Shown piece by piece: positions 34,269-45,868 of a stretch of 64,000 nucleotides of DNA (position 1 is the stretch's first letter; each line of letters opens with the position of its first letter). The position numbers and the translations under genes are program-made. The DNA lies in assembly GCA_004794655.1 (NCBI GenBank), contig SMMW01000524.1, positions 1,590,501 through 1,654,500 of the forward strand, written 5' to 3'. Origin of the DNA: Marisa cornuarietis. Its lineage: Eukaryota > Mollusca > Gastropoda > Architaenioglossa > Ampullariidae. The notes under the pieces were generated by a model that made no database searches, was not told the origin of the DNA, and worked only from the letters and a program-made list of their open reading frames with translations.

Positions 34269-37200
34269 AGTTAGTATACATAAGCAGCTCTAGTTGCAAA
34301 ATAAGTTCTAGTTACAAGGTAAGAAAATGGGAGCAAGTGACACAATATAAAAAACCATGACTAGTATGTGACCTGCCCAACAACCCAGAACCATACCGAG
34401 CTGGATTTAGATAAGATTCACTTTATTTGTCCGAGAGGGCAATTTGGAGTAGCTTGATATAAAAGCAAAAAATAATAAAATAACCTATATATATATATAT
34501 ATATAGCCGCGAAACACACTCATGCATTCATGTTTCAGACAGCTTCATTCATTCTTTAAGTTACTGCACAATCCCTGCGGCATACAAAGCCAAGCCTGTG
34601 CCATCTTTTGGGGCTTCTTACCACCCGAGTTTGTTTCTGGCACCCGTGTACAGGATTGTATATGAGCGGTATGGAGCCTGTTGTTATGTTGGTGAAGCAC
34701 TGGAGGGATGAGAGTATTGAATGTGTGCGAGGTTGTTTTGATTGTGCGGTGTGGGATGTTTTCTTTGATTCGTGCGATGAACTGACAGATGTTGTTTCTT
34801 CTCATATTTCTTTCTGTTTTGATTCTGTTATACCTAGTCAAACCATGGTAATATTTCCAAATAACAAACTGTTGGTAGCTAGGGGTATGAAGAATGTACT
34901 AAACAACAAAAACGTGGTTTTTTTTCACTTTTGATGCTTTAACAAAAAGATTGCGAGTAGAGATGTAAGCGATGCGACTGAGTGAGCGAAAAGAGTTTAA
35001 AGACAAGATTGAGTTAAGGGGGAGGTAAATCAAAATCGCAAGAGAGAAGAAAAGAGAGTAAATCCGCCACCCACCCCCACCCACCCCCAAACAGAAAATT
35101 ATACAAGTAAATAAATAATCAGGGGTTTTAGGCGAACCTGAAGAAAATTGTGAGAACACAAAAGTTGAAAAGTCAAACCTGACACGTCTTGTTTATGGAA
35201 GTCGCCTGACTTTGACAAGTGGTATTGTTTCAACATCAAAGAGTGAACTTCACTAAAATAAAAATGCTAAATACAATTCGAATAAAAGGCTGCGGAAAAG
35301 AGAACAAAACTTTTTGATCCCTGGACGAGTAATAAAAATGAGAAAGAAAAGAAAAACTACAAACCAAATAATGAACTACAAGGGAGAGATTATACTAAGT
35401 CCCACAATGAGCCTTTCAGGTAGGGAACTTTGCCCAGGTACAAAAGGGAATTTTTTTTATTCCATACTTCAGCTTACAACATTTTCTTTCCAGTGAATCC
35501 AAGTGCTTTCCTGTTTTCCAGAAATGCTTCAACTTTGGTATTTGAGTGAGGAGGGTGGGGGGAAATGAAGGATAACGGGGTGGAGGGGTACTCACCGCAC
35601 TTCTGTCTTGTCTTCTGCGCTGTGTTCACTGTCGATGGCTCTCCACGATGATCGATCGAACGCACCGTCGTTTTCCTTGACCTCGGCAGGTATGGGGCGA
35701 AGAAAACGACGATTGTAAAGATATATATTCTATATATATATATATACATGATTCTCAAATTTCTGGCCCCTTTGAAGTCTGTCAGCACATTTCCCTACCA
35801 TTAACAGCAGATTTAGAGACGAGTGTCAAACTTTAACTTCTCAAGTTCTTTGCTATATACTTCTCCAGCTGCTCTTGTGTGAACAAAAAACAAAAATACA
35901 AAACAAAAAAACACCAACAACCCCCCTCGTAAGAAAGAAAGACAGTTTGTGTGTATGTGTGCGTTTGTGTTTGTGTGTGTGTGTTTGTGTGTGTGCGCGT
36001 ACGTATGCATTTGTGTGTTTGTGTGTGTACGTGCGTGTTTGCGTGCGAGCGTGAAAGAGACAACGAGAAAAACCATCCACTTGGCCTTTGTCGTCTGTTT
36101 TTGTGATGGATAAAGAGTGAATCCCATGAAATTTATAATCGTGTTTCGGTCCTTTCCAATGTAAAATTCAATATCCTAAATCACATTGAAAATATTTCTT
36201 GAACAACCCACCGGTGTTTGTCTAGATTTTAGCCCTCACATCTTTGGTTTTATTTCGTGATGGCAGAAAACTTTACTAATACAAAGTGAATGCTGCGTAG
36301 GACTTTGCATAACCGACCATGGGTCATTACATGCGGTCTGTAGAATTCTCGTGCAGTTATTTCCCATACTTTCCCAATGACTGCCGCAAAGTACACGGAA
36401 CACATGGTGGATACCGATGCAAACGGTGTTTCATTCACTGTCGCAGCTATTTGTTACTTATTATATGGTCCTTTTATGATGCGCCTCCGCAACTTGAACC
36501 GTTAGATTCCTTTCTCGAATAAAGTCAGTGCCATTGTGCTTACGCGTTTATTAAGCGCGTTTATTTGGCTATAAACCGTGGATACGTCTCGTGACTCGCA
36601 GCTTCATCTGGTAGCTTGCATCCCCAGTCAAAATGAGAGGAAGAGGACGCACAAAACGCCACTGAACAGAGAGAAGAAATACAGTACAAAATCCAGCTAC
36701 ATCGAACAATAGGCAGACCTTTGCGCACTCGTGGAAGCTCGAGAAGACTCGCCATGAAATCTTTTGCGGAAGTCACGTGACAGTACTCACTCGTACCCAC
36801 GCGTTCACTTGGCATAAATCAGGTCCTGAGACTTCCTCAACAGTAATGAGCTACACAGCTCAACTCGAAGAAGGGAGAAAGCAGTTAAAAACTAAATATC
36901 CAGATATCTTCAGGTTGCTGTCAGCGTTTTTATTTGTTGCTACCTCGCACTGTTACGGTGTGTCGGCCATGACATCTTCAACAAATCGAAGCTGGCTCGG
37001 GTATCTCTTATTGCGCAGTTAAGATGCGCAATGATCTTTAGACAAAAAGGAAATGCTTTCTGTTACCTGGCGCTACCTTGCCGCGGGCGTAGGTTGTCTT
37101 CACCGAGACCTTAACATTTTTATTTCTCTGGGGCACCGTTTCCATTTATTGATATCACTAAAGGGTGGAAACTAAAACTTGTGTTAGTAGCGTCCACATT

Positions 37201-38399
37201 TTTTTCTCTTCTTTCTTTCCTGTTTCAAGACAGGACAAGTCAGCAGATGTCATCACGAGTAAGACGTGGAAATAAATACTTGGATGATACATGCACCTTT
37301 TTTCCTGCATCTGTACAAATTATTGAAAATGTACACTTTATGTACAACTGAGCGATTAAGTAATAAAAAACAGGTGTCGGGATGGCAACCAGTTGCACAC
37401 CAAGCATAGAGACATGTGTGGTAACTGTAATAGACAAGAAAACTCGGCAATTGATGAATCTCATAAGCCTCGATATAATAATGAATCCGTAAAATAAAAT
37501 AGGGAAACGGACCTTGAAAGGATCTGTTTATCTACAGGTAAATGGATAAACACTCCTTAATAACTCTTTATGAACATTTCGTGTATTATTAAATTTATTT
37601 TTTATCCGACTTTCTCAAGATTTATTTCTATTTTATTTCTTTATATTTATGTATTATGTATGAAGCAATGTGAAGTAGTATTTTTGTTTATTTCTTTCTA
37701 ATAAAGCTTATGACAGGGCAGAACAATAATAAGATGTTAGGAAACAGACATCAAGGAGAATATGCGCTAGGGAGACAAAATGTGATTGTGATCCCGATGA
37801 CAAGGGAAAAGTAAAAGAAGGATCAGACAGGCAGGCGGGTAAACCGACATTAATAGTCTGACGGGTGCAGGTTGGCACCAGTAACTTTTGAAGCTTTTAT
37901 TAGTGGAAGATGGAAGATAGTGAAATAAGCGAAACTGCTGTCTCTTTATGACACCCGGGGGTATGGGGGGGTGACATAATCATCTACATCTTCTTCTTAA
38001 CGACAGGCATTGATCAGCCTCGTGAAAATAATGTCCGTTTTCATGTACAGAAAAGAAACATGAATGTTCTTGCAGCCCAGCTGCGATCAATCCGATACAC
38101 GGATACATTATTTCCTCGCACCTTTTGACGATAACATGACTTCGAACATCAAAGACAAAGGCATAGGGAAGGGTTAGGAGGTATGGGAGGGGGCAGAAAA
38201 TACAATACTGTATATTTTTTTCTAGAAGTATAGCAGAATGAAACCCTGTTTCTGACCTGCCGTACATCACAGATGAAAGACTTGCTATATTCGCTCGGTC
38301 AATACCTGTCCTGGGGAAAACGAAATGCGTGGGCTGGTATTAAAAGGGGGAAAAAAACCCAGAAAAATCGTGTTCGTTACAAAGTCGGGTTGCTGAAGG

Positions 38400-38900
38400 C
38401 AGACAGTGGAAGGTGCGCCCCGTGTGAGAGGCCCTCAGCGATCGATGTCCCAGTCAGCCGGTCCTCCCCGTCCTCGCCAGACAGATGTTCTTCACAGGCT
38501 AAGCCGTTTGATGGCGGCGACTACGCTTGAAAGGTTCTGGAAGGGCGGAACTGAACCTGTCACTCAAGGTTTCTCGAAAGTCCAATGGGGTTATCCAACG
38601 AACACACACACACACACACTTTTACTGACACCCTTACCTGTCCTAGCCTTTCTCCTCTCCACCCCCCCCCCCTTCTTACCCCTTTACCCAAGAAACGAGC
38701 TGCATCCGGAGCTCGTCGCGCCGGCCACCGCGTGATCTCGCGCCATCTCGCTCCATCTCGTGCGGCTGCTTCCCGCGTGGCCGGCGGCTCACCTTCGCCG
38801 TTGCCATACTAAGATGACGACAAGTCTTGGCGCGTCAGTGGCGGGACACTGGCCGAGAGAGACCGGGGTCAGTTCCATCACCAGTGCTCTCCGTGTGTCC
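38400..38900. other. CpG-rich patch inside intron 3
   Basis: CG dinucleotides are much denser here than in flanking DNA, for example around 38700-38790 (GCGCCGGCCACCGCG and three ATCTCG words). GATGGCGGCGAC at 38511-38522 resembles a YY1 site. It could be an internal promoter, an enhancer or a remnant of a mobile element. Frames across it are open by composition; no product is recognised. Confidence 0.45.
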
Positions 38901-38994
38901 GGCTATCTGACGGCGAACTGACGTTGTGGTAATGGAGCTCCCGGAGCTTGACTCAATCTGCGGTGAAAGGCAGCTCTGTCGAGAGTTAAACGAG

Positions 38995-39240
38995 GCGCGA
39001 TGGCGATGGACGGGCGGACGAAGAAGAAAGCTGGAAAAAGAGGAGAAGTGGATGGGGGATGAGATCGGGAGGGAATGGGTAGCGTGGCTTGAGACGGAGA
39101 GAGAGGAAGTGGGGGGGAAGGGAGAGAGAGAGAAAGACTGGAAGCTGCAGAAAGGAAGGATGGAAAGTAGAGGCAGGGTAAAGGAAGAAAGACGGTGGAG
39201 AGAATAAAAAAGATCAGAGGGCTCAGTAAGGAAAATGAGA
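38995..39240 (+). repeat. Purine-rich (GA) block
   Basis: About 245 nt of the + strand are mostly G and A. The 93-codon frame through it (Lys/Glu/Arg/Trp-rich) has no recognisable domain and follows from the skew. In pre-mRNA the block would be a run of purine-rich enhancer-like motifs. Confidence 0.7.
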
Positions 39241-39794
39241 GTAGAGTAAGAAGAAATGCTTTTAGTAAAACGCGATGAGACTTCTCATCAATTAACTTGA
39301 TGATGATAATGATGACCGAATACTAAACGTATATTAGACCTATCGTTAAATATATGAACCCATTGCATTTTCAGTATTTGGTTTTATTATGGGACTTTAT
39401 CTGGGGACGTTTACTACACATTATTTCTATGTTCAGCTTTGGTAACACAGATCGCTCTACAGATGCTGCAGATGTGGGAGTCAATGTTTTTATTGTTGTG
39501 CGTTGTGCTTTTGCTTCCGATATCACTGCTTTAAACGTGGAACATGCTTATTACTTTTACATTATTAAAACGAGTTGAATTGATTAATTCCCATTCCTAC
39601 GAGAAGGTAATTATTTTCATACCTCTTTGCAACAGTTTAGTTCACAGAAATGTATTCGTTAGCAGTGTCATCATGTCGTCGTCTTGTTTTCTTTTGCCTT
39701 TGTAACCAGTTGTTTCCATGTAATTAATATGTTGGCCAACTTAAAGTAATTCAGTATTTTCAAGGAATTTTCCTAAAAGCAAAGCATAAAAAGC

Positions 39795-40030
39795 ACATTT
39801 CTGTCTTTTTCTTTCTTTCTTTCTTTCTTTCTCTCTTTCTCTCTTTCTTTCTTTACCATGTATTGTTTTTCTTTGTTTTCATTATTTCCTCCGTTATGCT
39901 TTGTTTCCCTTTTTTCACATTTTTCTTTTTTCTTTATGTTTGTCTTCTTTTCTTTCCTAGCTTCCTCTAGTTTCTTTCCCTCCTTCCTGCTTTTAAAGCT
40001 GTTTTTTTCTTTTTGTCTGCTGGTCTTGAT
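39795..40030 (+). repeat. Pyrimidine-rich block with (CTTT)n
   Basis: The + strand is almost entirely C and T, with (CTTT)n at about 39805-39858 and further T/C-rich sequence to 40160. It precedes the two candidate acceptors of the last receptor exon (AG at 40162 and 40208) and could act as extended polypyrimidine tract or binding region for PTB-like regulators (inference). Confidence 0.8.
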
Positions 40031-40208
40031 TTTGTTTTTTCAGTAAATTTTTCTACTTCAGTAGTTTTCAAAATGTCTTCTTATTTATTTTTCTTGCAAG
40101 CACATTCCGTTCCTGAATTGCTCCGTCTCGCCTGCACTCTCTCTCTCACTCTCTCTTTGCAGTGTCTTCTTTCAAATGACGACACCCTTGCTTACTTTCT
40201 TTTTGCAG

Positions 40209-40309
40209 CACCATCTTCCGAGCACATACGACTGAACGTCCAGCAACGAACAGGTACAGGCGGCAACACAGATCTTGAGACCGACAGAGACAGCCTAGCA
40301 TCGCTCTAG
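40209..40309 (+). CDS. Probable last coding exon of the metabotropic glutamate receptor (C-terminal tail)
   Basis: A strong acceptor (CTTACTTTCTTTTTGCAG) precedes an open frame in the required phase 1. It encodes APSSEHIRLNVQQRT followed by GTGGNTDLETDRDSLASL and a TAG at 40307-40309. Composition is hydrophilic with an acidic end, as expected for a receptor tail. The end -LASL resembles, but does not match, the -TSSL PDZ-type end of vertebrate mGluR2/3 (position -2 is Ala). A usable donor (ACAG|GTACAG) at 40254 would make a symmetric 45-nt exon that could join the frame at 54135. An upstream acceptor (AG at 40161-40162) would instead end the protein after VSSFK. Assignment rests on splice signals, phase and composition. 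Confidence 0.6.
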
Positions 40310-40672
40310 ACAGACGTAGACAAAGGCATCCGTGAATCCTGGAACCGGGTAGACAGACATCGTGGAGCCTGGGGCACTGTAGACAGAGCCTGCATGGAGC
40401 CAAGAATGCTGTAGACAAACGTCTGGATCCCGGAGAGCTGTCAACAGAAGCATTGTGGAGCTAGGGGTGGTGTAGACGGAAACATCGTCGACCCAGGAGT
40501 GGTGTATACACAACCCACATGGAGCTGTGAGTGGTCTAGACAGCTCGAGTGGAGGCTAGAGTAATGTAGACAGCTCGAGTGGAGGCTAGAGTAATGTAGA
40601 CAGCTAGAGTGGAGGCTAGAGTAATGTAGACAGCTTGAGTGGAGGCTAGAGTAATGTAGACAGAACCTGCAT
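40310..40672. repeat. Minisatellite in the presumed 3' UTR, ending in four 30-bp units
   Basis: Diverged units of about 30-36 bp built on GTAGACAG...TGGAGC start right after the stop codon. They end in four nearly perfect 30-bp copies beginning at 40541, 40571, 40601 and 40631 (CAGCTCGAGTGGAGGCTAGA then GTAATGTAGA). The receptor stop TAG lies in the first TAGACAG word of this pattern. Confidence 0.9.
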
Positions 40673-41114
40673 GGCTTTGCTCAAGACCCCGGCGTGCGGA
40701 CCTCCAGTTTCAAGGCTGACTTTTCAGGGCTACTCTAAACCAGCTTTTTGGCTGGAAAGGTGGCTGCTGACAAGTATTTCCAGCAAGCCAGCCTTTTTTA
40801 GGTTACAAGAACATCTGCCGATTCTTCCTTGATGTCTGCTCATTAGCTATTTATTACTCCTTTTTTTAAGTATCATTGTTGCTGTGGGAAGGGTTCAAGA
40901 GCGACATTAGTTATGCCAGCTTTTGACACTTGAACGTCAAAACGTATTTAAAACACGACAAACCAAACTAAAAACAGAGTTGTGCACTTTATTGTTTCAT
41001 TCAGAGGTAGTATGGTGGTAAACACGGTCTCCCTCAACCTCTGCCACCCCGAAAAAAGAAAGCAACTTACCACACAGTGGACAACTGTACATTGCAGCAC
41101 AAAACTGTTGCAGC

Positions 41115-41120
41115 AATAAA
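41115..41120 (+). terminator. Candidate poly(A) signal AATAAA for the receptor transcript
   Basis: This AATAAA lies about 0.8 kb after the presumed stop codon. The hexamer is common in AT-rich DNA and no strong GT-rich downstream element is evident. Confidence 0.2.
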
Positions 41121-41696
41121 TGGGGCAAATATTTTGCAAAACTAGGCAGAAAAAAAGGTTAAACAAATCATAGAGAAAAAGGTTAGCAACAAAAAAAGCG
41201 TGAAGCTGTATTGACGAAAAGAAGGGACTCACCGAGAAATCGGGAGAAGCTTCTTTCTATCCGTGCAAGTGCCTGTCCGCCCAAGCAGTCTAGAGGTGAC
41301 GTCATTTCCGGGAAGATTTGAACACGCACGATGCTGCTGCCATCAACTTGTCCACCTTCCCTGAGGGGTTTGGAGAGAAAGTGCGCCTGCGAATGTGTAT
41401 TTTCACACGGGCTTGTTAAACTGATCGACGTATATGCGTGTGTATGTGTAAATGTGTATGTGTTTATACGTGTCAACATGTGTATTTATGTTCACGCGTG
41501 AACACGTGTATGTGCGATGCAACCTGTTAGGTACTCGTTGTTCCTTTAACAGTGTTCTCGTACCTCCATGAGAATGTTTCTAGCAGCCCACTGCAAGTCC
41601 ACTGGCGCTACAGACGCCAAGTGTTTGTGACACTCGAGCTTTAACTGTATCATATATCTGTAGGTCTGTGCGCAATTCTTTTTGCTCGTTTTTCAG

Positions 41697-41800
41697 CATC
41701 CAAACAGTCAAACAGAGTAGAATGCACACCAGGAACAGAACCCACCTGTTGTTTGATGATCAGATGCTTATGTGAGATGCGTTGTTGCTATAGCGAACAT
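41697..41800 (-). repeat. Weak tRNA-like SINE remnant
   Basis: On the minus strand GTGGGTTCTGTTCCTGG resembles a B box. It is preceded by a poor A box (TAGCAACAACGCATC) and followed by TGCATTCTACTCTG, loosely like the box after the tRNA-like head in the 55.1 kb copy. Confidence 0.3.
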
Positions 41801-42343
41801 TATTTGTTCTATCACTAGAGCCTATAGTCATTGTCTAGAGAGAAAGCTTGACAGTCAACAACTTTCTCCAATAATTGTTTGCACAACTTCTGTAAGTTCG
41901 GGTTGGGGGGTAAGGATTTTTTTTTAGTCCTTTTTCAATCCAACGCTTAAACAGATTTCGATCTAGTTCCTTGGGACACCTGTGTTTAACTTTCGTGCTG
42001 TTTAGACAGCTAAGATAGACAATAGACTTTTACATTATTAATAATTTGCACCTAGATGAGTGAAGCAGAATAGTAAACACAAAGTTTAACACAAAGATTG
42101 GTAATACAGAAATTTTTTTTTCGTTGATCAACATTTCTTCAGTAAACTATTTCGATTTTGTGTTCAGGGTTAGCTATAGCTAAAAATATGCTTTAGGAGG
42201 ACCAAGACTTGGGTTTTAATAAGTTGTTTATTCTGTTTTCAGTAAGAGATTAAGATTTGGTTAAAAGATCAAGTTTTTCAAAACATGAATTATATTAATC
42301 ACAGTAATTAATGATTATAACTATATGCGAGCATACGTGGGTG

Positions 42344-42345
<2 letters not shown>

Positions 42346-42374
<29 letters not shown>
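42346..42374. repeat. (GT)n microsatellite
   Basis: About 14 uninterrupted GT dinucleotides in AT-rich DNA. Confidence 0.93.
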
Positions 42375-45324
42375 CTAAGAGACTTTGAGAGATGATGTGG
42401 GTGCATATGACTTTGTATGTTCGCGTGTCTCAACAAAATGCATTGTAAAAATTAATCTCCGTGTTTTTGTAATCCCTTTTTCTACGCCAGTTATAAGTCC
42501 AGCATCCCTTTACCTCGAGACTAAAAGCTATCAGAGGGGCTGCATTGCTCAATGCAAGTCACGAGAAATGAAAGTGCCCTGTCGGATCATTACTGTCTGC
42601 GATACAATCTGCTGTTATCTCACATGTCAACTGCAGAATCGTGAACCTTCTAGTGAATAACGGAAAATATATTGCGCAGAATATCCTAGAGGATGGAGAA
42701 ATATTTGGCAGGATATGAAACACAATTCTGCAGGCTTGGTAAACACTGAAATAGCACCTGTCCTACATCACAGGTATCTCCGTCATGCAATGGTTTTCAG
42801 GACAGGAAACACCTTTTGACTGACTGCCTAAAAATGTTCTGTAAAAGCGATGACAGTATTAAATGAAAAAAAATATGTCAAATAACGGACTAAACGGTTC
42901 AGGACTGAGAAATGTTTGTCAGGAGATGAAAGTGCTCTCTGCAGTCGAGCGAAGATAATCTGCAATAGTTGAGGGAGTAAGTGATATCAGCGACTCGTCG
43001 TAGCGGTGATCAAGGACCCTGACTTGTACTTGTTTTGCACTCGAATTCAGAAACTGCATCATTCCTTGTAATTTGCGTGGTCACGAGATCGTTTCTTGCT
43101 TGATTTGTCATCTGCTTTCATGCATGAATATTCTTTTTTTTCCATTCGCAAATAGTCAATCATACATCATAGCATTTCAAATTGACAACGAAATAGAAGT
43201 CTGCAAAAAAAAAGTGAGACAATTCTGAATTAGACATGCCTTTGTAACTATTTAGATGAAAAGAAACATGTTTTGTTCTATGTGAATCTCAGTGCTCTCG
43301 AATGAAACGTTTTGTGTAAGCTTTAAATATCAGCTTCAAGAGTATTTAGCACTCATGAAGTGAGCATGAAGACTGGTTTGCATCTAATTAACAAAACCAA
43401 CACCAAGGGTGCTTAAAATATAACAATGTAACTAACTTAAAATATAAAATTTGATAAAATTATGATTTCACCCTTGTGAGGGAGAGGGGTTATATTGATG
43501 CATTATTTTGTTTCAAAGTATTTTTTTTTAATTCTTTATTTCGGGTGGCATTTTATTATTGGTACTTTAGTGTAAGCTCATACTGCTTTTAAAAAAAATA
43601 GTACAGAGTAATTCCAAATAAGTTTCACAATGACCGGTTTTGAGAAAGCAGGGTTGCCTGCTCCGGAAGATGTTGACCTCGCTCTCCTTTTTGTACTTCT
43701 TCCTCTTCATCTTATTGTTCTGGTTGTTCTTCTTCTTTACCTCCACTCCTTCAAACCCAGGTTTTGACCCCAGACCTGAGGTATAGAACAAATGGGGACC
43801 AGGTTCTTGGTGCACCTATTCTCTTGGAACCCTGCCCACTCCTGGACGCAAAAGAAGGGTCATCATCAGCCATAGTCAAAGCCCCGGATGCGCAGTTCGC
43901 CGATGCCCACTAACCGTTAGCCTTAACATGGAATGTTAGCATCGTAGTTGACTTCATCCTCCAGTTAGTGCTTAGCGGGAAACCCTGTACCTAACCCCTG
44001 GTGGCGGGTGTCGTCTACCCGAGTTTCCTTCAGTATCCCTTTCCTTGGTCTGGGGTACCCGTTCTTTATGAGGAGACACTAGTCCTTGTCCACAAATTAG
44101 TGAGCGGAGCTCACCACGTCTGAAGATGAGATCTTTCTCGCTTTCTTCTTCTTCTTTCCGTTTCCACTAACGGTGAGGATGGAAAGCAAGAGAGAAAAAA
44201 AGTACAAGTATCTTTCCCTAACATTGAAAATACACAACAGCCTTTAGATACCCGCTATACAGACAAAACTAACACTAGCTATCCAGAAAAGACAGCCACC
44301 CGTTATGCTAGAGTAACTGACATTAGTTACACTTACAGGCAAAAGTGGACAACCAGTTTCTTTTTCTTTTGCTTCGTACGGGCTGCCTTGAAACCACTAA
44401 CAAGGAAATTATAACTTTGCAAAGGTGAATAAGCTTTGCAGTGGGTTAGGTAAACACAGGGCAGCAATACGAGGTGTTGTGTCTTCGTGCAGAAGGCCGT
44501 TTTCCTGACGGCATCGTCTGCTTCATTGGATTGATTCGCCAACTGGGAGATGTTTTTGCACGAGTGATGCAGGGCGTGGATGACAAAGGGACCGCGGGAA
44601 ACAGTAGGAAGGGAACTCAAAATCAAACTCCAGGAAAGTTTTGACATTTGCTGCCCAGGCGACTGCTTCTTTCTTTAAAGTCGTGTGCGGGTGGTGGGTG
44701 GGGGGAAGGGAGGAAGGAGGCCACAGAATTCACTCGAAACTAATATCCATAGTAGGTGTGTCTCACCTTTTTTTCGCACACTCTCAGTTGCAAGGGCGTG
44801 CCACTATGGCAGTCGAGTATTCCCACCGGCGGTCTATGCGACATTTTGACATCCCACCCCTACTTTAGCAGATTTTCCTTTTTTCTGCTTATTTTTGTCT
44901 CCGCTTTGTTTGCTACTCTTTCTTCCAAATAGGATGCACCTCTCTCTCATACGTAGATAATTATTTTCGTCTTGTCAAAAAATACAACTGTGACGTTTCC
45001 TTTGTATCCTTCCTTCAGTCGTGGGTTCAAATCTACACTGAATGTTGCCTAATGTTTTCTCCCTTCCTCTCTCTTTCCTCTTTTTTCTCTTCCTTTCTTA
45101 TATTCTTTCTTTCTTTTTGTTCGAGCTCATCGCATTTTTTGTCATTTAATCACTGATGGAATTTCTCTCCCCTCGTAACTTTACAAAAGCCTAGAACCAC
45201 GTCTGATAGCATGAACCTAATTTCATCCCATCTAAGCAAGGACTTTTTGTCTTCATCAAACTTTCTGAATTTCGTTTGCCGAGAGTTCATTACACTGATA
45301 ATCTTTATGTGGAAGAAAAGTACG

Positions 45325-45428
45325 ATTCTTTATCGTGTTAGAGCAACTCAATTCTTTATTGTGTTATAGCAACTCAGTTCTTTATTGTGTCATACCAACT
45401 CAGTTCTTTATTGTGTCATACCAACTGA
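45325..45428. repeat. Four exact-length 26-bp tandem units
   Basis: Copies start at 45325, 45351, 45377 and 45403 with consensus TTCTTTATTGTGTCATACCA followed by ACTCAG. They differ by only a few substitutions and have no indels. Confidence 0.93.
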
Positions 45429-45831
45429 AATATAGACATAATAACAACCCTGTAAACTGAGTATAACAGTGCTTAAGAGCTAAGAGAACTTTAACTGTAG
45501 CTATTCCCTAGGTACGCTGAATAATAATTTTCAGGTAACGAAATAATCCATTATTACCTTTCGTTTTGCTGAAGAAACAGCTGGAGGCTGTGACTCGTTC
45601 AAGGGGGATGTTTGCTGTTTCAGATGTTCTTGCTCACAATCCCATAAATGTGCAAAACGTGTTTGCTTTCTTCGGGTAAGACAGGGGTGAAAGATCTTCA
45701 TTGGTTAATTTCTTTGAATTTCTTTCTTTGTTTGTTTGTTTGTTTTTTAATTTCGAAGATTTTTCAGATCAATCGGGGAAGGAGAAAGAATATTTTTATT
45801 TTTCCCAAGTTCTTGACAATAGCTGGTTTCC

Positions 45832-45868
<37 letters not shown>
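45832..45868. repeat. (ATT)n microsatellite
   Basis: About twelve ATT triplets, the same motif as the larger array in intron 2. Confidence 0.93.

Larger units (their letters stand above)
23549..40208 (+). other. Intron 3 of the receptor gene (16.7 kb)
   Basis: It runs from GTAAGT to TTTTTGCAG, phase 1. It contains a satellite, a Tigger relic, two SINEs, microsatellites, a CpG-rich patch and purine/pyrimidine blocks, each listed separately. Regions 23550-26900, 29300-32700, 34300-38300 and 39250-39790 show no recognisable gene. The longest open frame (24494-25066, 190 codons, GTG start) has no domain I recognise. Inside it AAGATGGCGGAC at 24544-24555 resembles a YY1 site. Region 31120-31210 is rich in TACGAG/CTCGTA words that can form short hairpins. 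GT-rich sequence with embedded CG lies at 35950-36050. Confidence 0.75.

Noticed and set aside
41697..41818. Possible receptor terminal exon after TCGTTTTTCAG with about 40 open codons
   Set aside because: The sequence looks like a minus-strand tRNA-like SINE remnant and gives a Cys-rich peptide unlike a receptor tail.
44787..44862. Possible terminal exon after CACACTCTCAG
   Set aside because: Phase is compatible but the 20-residue product is unconvincing and there is no supporting signal.
45624..45675. 52-nt segment with good acceptor and GGGTAAGA donor
   Set aside because: Open in two of three phases and leaves phase 2, which does not fit the phase-1 chain; no homology recognised.
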